DNA from: 20CM-2-55-15 sp964633285
Lineage (GTDB): Bacteria > Acidobacteriota > Terriglobia > 20CM-2-55-15
Assembly (NCBI GenBank): GCA_964633285.1
Contig: CAZWGA010000002.1
Span: 62,001 to 126,000, forward strand
Direction of reading: 5' to 3'
DNA: 64,000 nucleotides
Both the position numbers and the translations under genes were made by a program. Below the pieces are notes generated by a model. The model did no database searches, was not told the DNA's origin, and saw nothing but the letters and a program-made list of their open reading frames with translations. This document shows, in pieces, positions 59,047 to 64,000 of this stretch. Numbering within the stretch: the stretch's first letter is position 1; each line of letters starts with the position of its first letter.

Positions 59047-60996
59047 ATGCTGCAGGACCTCCACACGCGCATCAAAGACGTGCTTCAGACCACCATTCGA
59101 GCGCATTGGAACATCGATCCGCCCGATATCATCCTGAACCAGACTCCGAAGATCGAATTCGGCGAATTGGCGACACCGGCTCCGTTCGAGCTGGCCAGGG
59201 AGCTCAAACGGATCGGTAAATCCGCAGCGCCCCGCGCGATTGCCGAAGAATTGATCGCCAGGGTCGGAAAGATTGACGGCGTCGAACGGATGGAAGCCGC
59301 CGGAGCCGGCTACATTAATTTTTATCTGGATCGCGCCGGGGTCGTACGCGGAAGCCGTTTGCGGGGGTTTCCGATCGACGAAGGTAAAGTCATCGTCGAG
59401 CACACCAATATCAATCCGAACAAGGCGGCGCACATCGGCCACCTTAGAAACGCGGTGATCGGCGACACGTTCGTTCGGGTGCTGAAGGCATCAGGACGTC
59501 AGGTCGAGATCCAGAACTATATCGACAACACCGGCGTCCAGGTGGCGGATGTCATTGTCGGCTTGAAGTACGTCGAAAAGAAAACGCTCGAGGATGTCCT
59601 TCGGATCATCTCGGATCGCACCATCAAATTCGACTACTACTGCTGGGATCTGTATGCGCGCGTGACGCCGTTTTACGAAGCGGAAGACCCGAAACACAAT
59701 CTGCGGGCGCGCACGCTTAAAGAAATCGAAGAAGGCAGGAATGACACGGCGCGTATGGCTGAAGCCGTGGCAATGACGATCGTTCAGTGTCACCTGCAGA
59801 CAATGGCACGAATCAGCGTTCACTACGACCTGCTGCCACGGGAGAGCGACATCCTGCATTTGAAATTCTGGGACTACGCATTTCAGCAGCTTCGCGAGAA
59901 GCATGCAATCTTCCTCGAGAAGGAAGGCAAGAATTCAGGCTGCTGGGTCATGCGCCTCGATGCCGAAGGCCAGGAGGACGACAAAATCATCGTTCGGTCG
60001 AACGGCACAGTAACGTACGTCGGCAAAGACATTGCCTATCAGCTTTGGAAACTCGGGCTGCTGCAACAGGATTTCCATTACGACATCCTGGAATCCGCCC
60101 CCGGTCCGTGGGTCACAACATCGGAGGCCGGAAAAATGGAGCATCCCCCATTTGGCCGGGGAACGTCCGTCTACAACGTCATCGACGTAAGGCAATCCTA
60201 TCTGCAAAATGTCGTGAAGCAGGGACTGCTCGCTCTCGGATATGAAGAAGCCGCGCGCCGATCGATTCACTTCGCCTACGAAGTTGTGGCATTGACTCCA
60301 GCCTGCGCCGAACGGCTTGGAATAGAAATCTCTGTTGAGGATCGAAAGCGCCCGCACATCGAGGTTTCAGGACGCCGCGGCCAGGGCGTCAAGGCCGATG
60401 ACCTGCTGAACACTCTTGAAGCCGAGGCGAAGAAGGAAGTCGCCAAACGTAATCCTGAATTGACGCCGACTGAAACGGAAACCATCGCGCACCAGATCGC
60501 GGCAGGCGCCCTGAAATACTTTCTTCTGAAATTCACGCGTACCGCCATTATCGCGTTCGACTTCAAGGAAGCGTTGAATTTCGACGGAGAAACCGGCCCG
60601 TATATTCAATATGCCGCAGTTCGCAGCAACAACATCATTAACAAATTGCGGGAAGCCGACCCTCAATTTGATTTCGCGCGCGTGCATCAATTATTGAATC
60701 ATCCGAAGCTGTCGGGCTTCCTGGGAGAAGCGAACGATATCTGGGATTTGCTGTATCTTGCGCTGCGTCTCGATGAGATCGGGAATCAGGTGATCATTAC
60801 ACTGGAACCCGCCACTCTTGCCAAATACGCTTTCACGCTGGCCCAGCGGTTTAACCTTTTTTATCACCGCTACCGGATCATTTCCGAAGAGGATCCCGAT
60901 CGCCGCCTGTTTTACGTTCTCATTGTGGACCTTGTGCGCGAAAGCCTCACGAAGACACTGGAACTGATGGGTATCGAAGTCCCGCGAAGAATGTAG
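59047..60996 (+). CDS. argS: Arginyl-tRNA synthetase
   Basis: The 649-residue protein has the N-terminal Add-1 domain (TPKIEFGELATPAPFEL), the class I signature NPNKAAHIGHLRNAVIGD with HIGH, YIDNTGVQ, and an anticodon-binding C-terminus (YIQYAAVRSNNI, then HRYRIISEEDPDRRLFY). The usual KMSKS is degenerate (SGRRGQGVKADD), as in many ArgS. Length is slightly above the common 550-590 because of inserts near residues 190-230. The ATG at 59047 is preferred over a GTG-type start 18 bases upstream. Divergent from larC. Confidence 0.96.
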   Translation: MLQDLHTRIKDVLQTTIRAHWNIDPPDIILNQTPKIEFGELATPAPFELARELKRIGKSAAPRAIAEELIARVGKIDGVERMEAAGAGYINFYLDRAGVVRGSRLRGFPIDEGKVIVEHTNINPNKAAHIGHLRNAVIGDTFVRVLKASGRQVEIQNYIDNTGVQVADVIVGLKYVEKKTLEDVLRIISDRTIKFDYYCWDLYARVTPFYEAEDPKHNLRARTLKEIEEGRNDTARMAEAVAMTIVQCHLQTMARISVHYDLLPRESDILHLKFWDYAFQQLREKHAIFLEKEGKNSGCWVMRLDAEGQEDDKIIVRSNGTVTYVGKDIAYQLWKLGLLQQDFHYDILESAPGPWVTTSEAGKMEHPPFGRGTSVYNVIDVRQSYLQNVVKQGLLALGYEEAARRSIHFAYEVVALTPACAERLGIEISVEDRKRPHIEVSGRRGQGVKADDLLNTLEAEAKKEVAKRNPELTPTETETIAHQIAAGALKYFLLKFTRTAIIAFDFKEALNFDGETGPYIQYAAVRSNNIINKLREADPQFDFARVHQLLNHPKLSGFLGEANDIWDLLYLALRLDEIGNQVIITLEPATLAKYAFTLAQRFNLFYHRYRIISEEDPDRRLFYVLIVDLVRESLTKTLELMGIEVPRRM

Positions 60997-61015
60997 GGAC
61001 CGCCGATCCTGTAAA

Positions 61016-62173
61016 TCAAATCACATTCTTTTCGGCTTCGATCGTTCCAGCCCGGAATCGCTCAATCGATAACGGTGAAATATCGATGGTGTGCGCCCTT
61101 CCATCGGCAATTTCTTCGGCAATCAACTGACCAACGGCGGGCGCATGCTGAAAACCATGTCCGCTGAAACCATTCGCAAGCATGAATCCACCGAGCTCCG
61201 GCACACGGCCAAGAATGGGATGCGCGTCGGGTGTTGTTTCATAGCTGCCCGCCCACGCGTTCTTGACGGCAGCGTCCGCGATGGGAGGAAACCGTCGAAT
61301 AGCGGCCTCCATCACGGTTTCGAAAAAATCCCAGTCCACACGCACATCAAACGTCGGAGGCTCAATGCGATTCCCCATGCCAAAGAGAATTCCGTCACTT
61401 TCACGGTGAAAGTAGAAACCCGAACTGAAGTCGACAACCAGCGTCCATCGCCGTGGCGACTTCGGAAAGGGGTGTGTGGTCCATATGAAACGGCGAAGCG
61501 GCACAACCGGGATATCCACCTCGACCATTTTTCCGATCACTGCGGCATAAGGCCCAGCGGCATTGACCACCACCGGCGTCGATATTCGATCTGTTGCTGT
61601 GCGCACCGCGTCGATTCGCGCGGCGTTCTTTTCGATCCCAGTGACTTCCTGGCAAGTTTCGATGTGAACGCCCATGCGAACGGCGTTCTTTCGATAGCCC
61701 TCGGTAACGCCGGCGGGATCCGAGATTCCATCCGCACTGCAGTACGTCGCGCCAAGGACGTCTTCGATCCTTAATTCGACATCGGGAAGCACACGCGAAA
61801 TGTCGCGGGCGCTTAGAAACTCCACCGGAATACCGAAGCCGCGCTGCAACTCGGCGTTGTGGCGGAACACTTCGACGTCCTCCGGAGCGGTCAGAAGGAA
61901 CAGGTAGCCATCCTGATGAAAGTCGATGGGCTGATCGAGTTCCTCCGAAAACTGTTGGAGCTTTCCGACGCTTAGCTGCGACAGCCGGATATTCACTTCT
62001 GTCGAGAATTGATGCCGGAAGCCGCCCGCACAGCGTCCCGTCGAGCCGGTTCCCGGCATGTTCTCCTTTTCGAGAACAACAATATTCCGAATGCCGCGGC
62101 GGGCCAGATGATACGCAATGCTCAGACCCACGACGCCCGCCCCGATGATGACGACTTCCGCTGTCTTCTGCAT
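61016..62173 (-). CDS. FAD-dependent amino acid/sarcosine oxidase-like oxidoreductase
   Basis: The 385-residue protein (ATG 62173, 11 bases after the regulator stop) has the dinucleotide-binding motif VVIIGAGVVGLSIAYHLA, GSTGRCAGGFRHQFS near the flavin, and a late GFSGHGFQHAPAVGQLIAEEI. This is the DAO fold of sarcosine oxidase beta, glycine oxidase and D-amino-acid dehydrogenases. The GRCAGGFRxQFS segment is close to sarcosine-oxidase-beta-like enzymes. The preceding regulator pair suggests that amine or amino acid use is controlled together, but substrate is unproven. Confidence 0.88.
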   Translation of the reverse strand: MQKTAEVVIIGAGVVGLSIAYHLARRGIRNIVVLEKENMPGTGSTGRCAGGFRHQFSTEVNIRLSQLSVGKLQQFSEELDQPIDFHQDGYLFLLTAPEDVEVFRHNAELQRGFGIPVEFLSARDISRVLPDVELRIEDVLGATYCSADGISDPAGVTEGYRKNAVRMGVHIETCQEVTGIEKNAARIDAVRTATDRISTPVVVNAAGPYAAVIGKMVEVDIPVVPLRRFIWTTHPFPKSPRRWTLVVDFSSGFYFHRESDGILFGMGNRIEPPTFDVRVDWDFFETVMEAAIRRFPPIADAAVKNAWAGSYETTPDAHPILGRVPELGGFMLANGFSGHGFQHAPAVGQLIAEEIADGRAHTIDISPLSIERFRAGTIEAEKNVI

Positions 62174-62184
62174 CTGTCGCTTTG

Positions 62185-63528
62185 TCAACCTCGGTTCAAT
62201 CCAAGGGCCCGGATGCGTTTGTGCAGATTCGTCCGTTCCACGCTCAGCAGACGGGCCGCGGCGGAGACATTCCAATCGGTCTTTTCCAGCGCCGCAAGAA
62301 TTCTTTCCCGTTCGGCGGACTCGCGCGTGTGCTGGAGAGTGTGCTTTCCGTCGGTGTCTTTCTGGAGCTGGATCTCGAGAGGAATGCCTTCCACTGTAAT
62401 CCGGTCCGCCCCGGTGAGGATCGCCATGCGCTCGACCACGTTTTTCAGTTCACGAGCATTTCCGGGCCACGAATACTGGTGCAGTACCGGATAAACGGCA
62501 TCATCGATTGCCTTGGGCTTGAAATTGTTTCGGGCGCAGAAGTCGGCCAGAAAGTATTCCGCTAACGGTCGAACATCTTCCCGCCGTTCACGTAATGCCG
62601 GCATTCGAATCGGCACAACGCTCAGGCGGTAGAAAAGATCCTCTCGAAAAAGATTCTGAGCGACTAATTCGTTAAGGTTTTTGTTGGTTGCTGAAAGGAC
62701 ACGTACATGAACGCGAATCGTGTGTTCTCCGCCGACCCGCTGAAACTCGCCTTCCTGGAGTACACGAAGTAATTTCGCCTGAGACGATTCCTGCAGGTCT
62801 CCGACTTCATCCAGAAAGAGCGTGCCACCTTCAGCAAGCTCGAACTTTCCTCGACGCGTCGATGTTGCTCCTGTAAATGCTCCCTTTTCGTGGCCGAACA
62901 ATTCGCTTTCGATCAGTTCCCTTGGAATCGCCGCGCAATTCACTTTTATGAAGGGCCCGGCGGCAAATGGACTTTCTTTGTGAATGTGTGCTGCGAGCAG
63001 TTCTTTCCCTGTTCCTGATTCACCAAGCAGCAGTACGCGCGCGTCCGAACCCGCGACACGCGACGCCTGTTCGAGCACATGAAGGAATGCCGGACTCGAT
63101 CCGATCATCCGGGGCCCATCGCCCACAATTTCGCGATAGCGCTCGTTCTCCCTTCGAAGCGACGCCTGCTCGAATGCATTCTTCAAAACCAGCAGGACTT
63201 TGTCACGGCCCAGCGGCTTCTCCAGGAAATCGAAGGCGCCAATCCGCGTTGCTTCGACCGCGTTCGCAATGGTTCCCTGACCTGAAATCATGATGACCGG
63301 GGCGCGATTGTCGCTCTGGCGCATGGATCGAAGAAGATCGATACCGCTGCCGTCGGGAAGATTCACATCGATCAGATACGCGTCAGCCCGCGAAGTGTTC
63401 TTGAGAAACTCGGCGGCCGAATGACAGATCACAATCGAGTAGCCTTCCCGCTCGAGGATTAATTGAAGCGAACGGCCGATGTTGGGCTCATCGTCAACGA
63501 TGACAACCCGTGAAAGACGCCGGCTCAT
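62185..63528 (-). CDS. NtrC-family sigma-54-dependent response regulator
   Basis: The 447-residue protein has a receiver (VVIVDDEPNIGRSL, phosphorylated aspartate in YLIDVNLPDGSG, KPL at the end). The AAA+ domain has Walker A GESGTGKE, the sigma-54 loop GAFTGA and Walker B GTLFLDEVGD. A Fis-type helix-turn-helix ends the protein (NVSAAARLLSVERTNLHKRI). It activates sigma-54 promoters when phosphorylated by the partner kinase that overlaps it by 4 bases. Targets are unknown; the oxidoreductase downstream is a candidate. Confidence 0.96.
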   Translation of the reverse strand: MSRRLSRVVIVDDEPNIGRSLQLILEREGYSIVICHSAAEFLKNTSRADAYLIDVNLPDGSGIDLLRSMRQSDNRAPVIMISGQGTIANAVEATRIGAFDFLEKPLGRDKVLLVLKNAFEQASLRRENERYREIVGDGPRMIGSSPAFLHVLEQASRVAGSDARVLLLGESGTGKELLAAHIHKESPFAAGPFIKVNCAAIPRELIESELFGHEKGAFTGATSTRRGKFELAEGGTLFLDEVGDLQESSQAKLLRVLQEGEFQRVGGEHTIRVHVRVLSATNKNLNELVAQNLFREDLFYRLSVVPIRMPALRERREDVRPLAEYFLADFCARNNFKPKAIDDAVYPVLHQYSWPGNARELKNVVERMAILTGADRITVEGIPLEIQLQKDTDGKHTLQHTRESAERERILAALEKTDWNVSAAARLLSVERTNLHKRIRALGLNRG

Positions 63529-64000
63529 GCCCGATCCCTGGGCAGAACGACGCGAAAACCGGCGCCGCCCAATTCGCCTGCAACCACCATGAGATCGCCG
63601 CCGCAGAGCAAAGCGTTCTTACGGGCAATCGACAGCCCGAGCCCCATACCGTTTTTCTTGAAAGTGATTGTCGGTTCAAACAGGGTTCGCGATGCCTCTT
63701 CGCTGAGGCCGGGACCGGAATCATGGACTTCAAGGCACACGTTTCCATTGACCGCAAACGTTCGGCTGAGGACCTGTCCGCCCCTTCCCGCCGCTTCCGC
63801 CGCGTTCTCCAGAAGGTTCGTCAAGGTTCCCTTCACATGGTCGCGATCTGCAAGCGCTGCGGGCAAATTCGAATCGAGGTCGACGTTATAGACAACATCA
63901 GTGTGGCCCGATTTCAGGAAAGCGACGCGTTCTTCAAGCAGACTGTTGAGATCCAGAGGCACGGGATGAAGCGCCGGCTCGCTCGAGAAATCCGAGAAGG
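63525..64000 (-). CDS. Sensor histidine kinase, C-terminal ATPase domain, cut by the right edge
   Basis: Reading from the edge, the frame begins FSDFSSEPALHPVPLDLNSLLEE-like sequence of an NtrY-type kinase and continues through an HATPase domain: N box TLTNLLENAAEA, G1 box EVHDSGPGLSEEA, F box TITFKKNGMGLGLSI, and G2. The histidine and sensing regions are outside the window. An internal ATG at 63962 is not the true start. It pairs with the NtrC-type regulator (4-base overlap). Confidence 0.92.
   Translation of the reverse strand, partial: FSDFSSEPALHPVPLDLNSLLEERVAFLKSGHTDVVYNVDLDSNLPAALADRDHVKGTLTNLLENAAEAAGRGGQVLSRTFAVNGNVCLEVHDSGPGLSEEASRTLFEPTITFKKNGMGLGLSIARKNALLCGGDLMVVAGELGGAGFRVVLPRDRA

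Overview
The window is about 64 kb of bacterial chromosome, most likely from an uncultured member of the Acidobacteriota. The evidence is the combination of a TIGR03435-type soil-associated secreted protein, a duplicated orphan MacB/FtsX permease of the acidobacterial type, an M56 peptidase carrying a GWxTD domain, a PEP-CTERM protein and an M13 metallopeptidase, at moderately high GC. Two runs of N (39976-40075 and 58420-58429) and two single-base frameshifts suggest a draft or metagenome-derived scaffold. I see no prophage, intact insertion sequence or CRISPR array. Most of the window is housekeeping and secretory genes.

Layout. 1-6.9 kb: glutaminyl cyclase (cut by the left edge), fused branched-chain keto-acid dehydrogenase E1, an Hsp20 protein, tRNA-Ser(CGA), a PEP-CTERM protein and a BlaI/BlaR1-like regulatory pair. 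7-17.4 kb: orphan ABC permease, M28 peptidase, cyclic-nucleotide/DUF1003 protein, a GntR(YtrA)-ABC operon with a perfect operator, DUF3237, a LuxR-type regulator and an amidohydrolase-like protein without the usual metal ligands. 17.5-23.4 kb: FAH-family hydrolase, transketolase, QueF, a probable structured RNA on the minus strand, a DsbA/VKOR oxidative-folding pair and a second E1 alpha. 23.5-29.5 kb: a complete System I cytochrome c maturation operon (ccmE-F-H-two accessory genes-A-B-C-D), including a 46-residue CcmD and a CxxxY-type CcmE. 29.5-31.7 kb: a PIN-domain remnant and small genes. 31.7-35.7 kb: S1/P1-type nuclease followed by nucleoside salvage (pyrimidine phosphorylase, PNP, cytidine deaminase, HPRT), which together could degrade nucleic acid and recover bases. 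36-39.8 kb: kinase/nuclease-like fusion, ROK glucokinase, LepA. 39.8-41.1 kb: a hendecad-repeat gene interrupted by the gap, and a frameshifted TIGR03435 gene. 41-51.5 kb: PBP1A, BadF-type kinase, M13 peptidase, EAL/HDOD protein, secreted proteins, PCYCGC protein and a hydrolase. 51.5-64 kb: a minus-strand group larC-metG-tatD-polyprenyl synthase-hybrid kinase, then argS, an FAD oxidoreductase and an NtrC-type two-component system cut by the right edge.

Points that stand out. A minus-strand promoter, a nested long-range RNA structure and a strong intrinsic terminator lie directly in front of queF, which fits either an independent small RNA or a new attenuation/riboswitch leader. Several genes (blaI, gntR, tkt, mrcA, glk and perhaps the S1/P1 nuclease) have -10-like boxes only 6-10 bases before the start codon, so leaderless transcripts look common. 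In the blaI and gntR cases the operator palindrome abuts the start codon. A 45-residue membrane peptide and a DUF72 gene lie in one frame separated by a single stop, and the DUF72 gene has no standard start codon.
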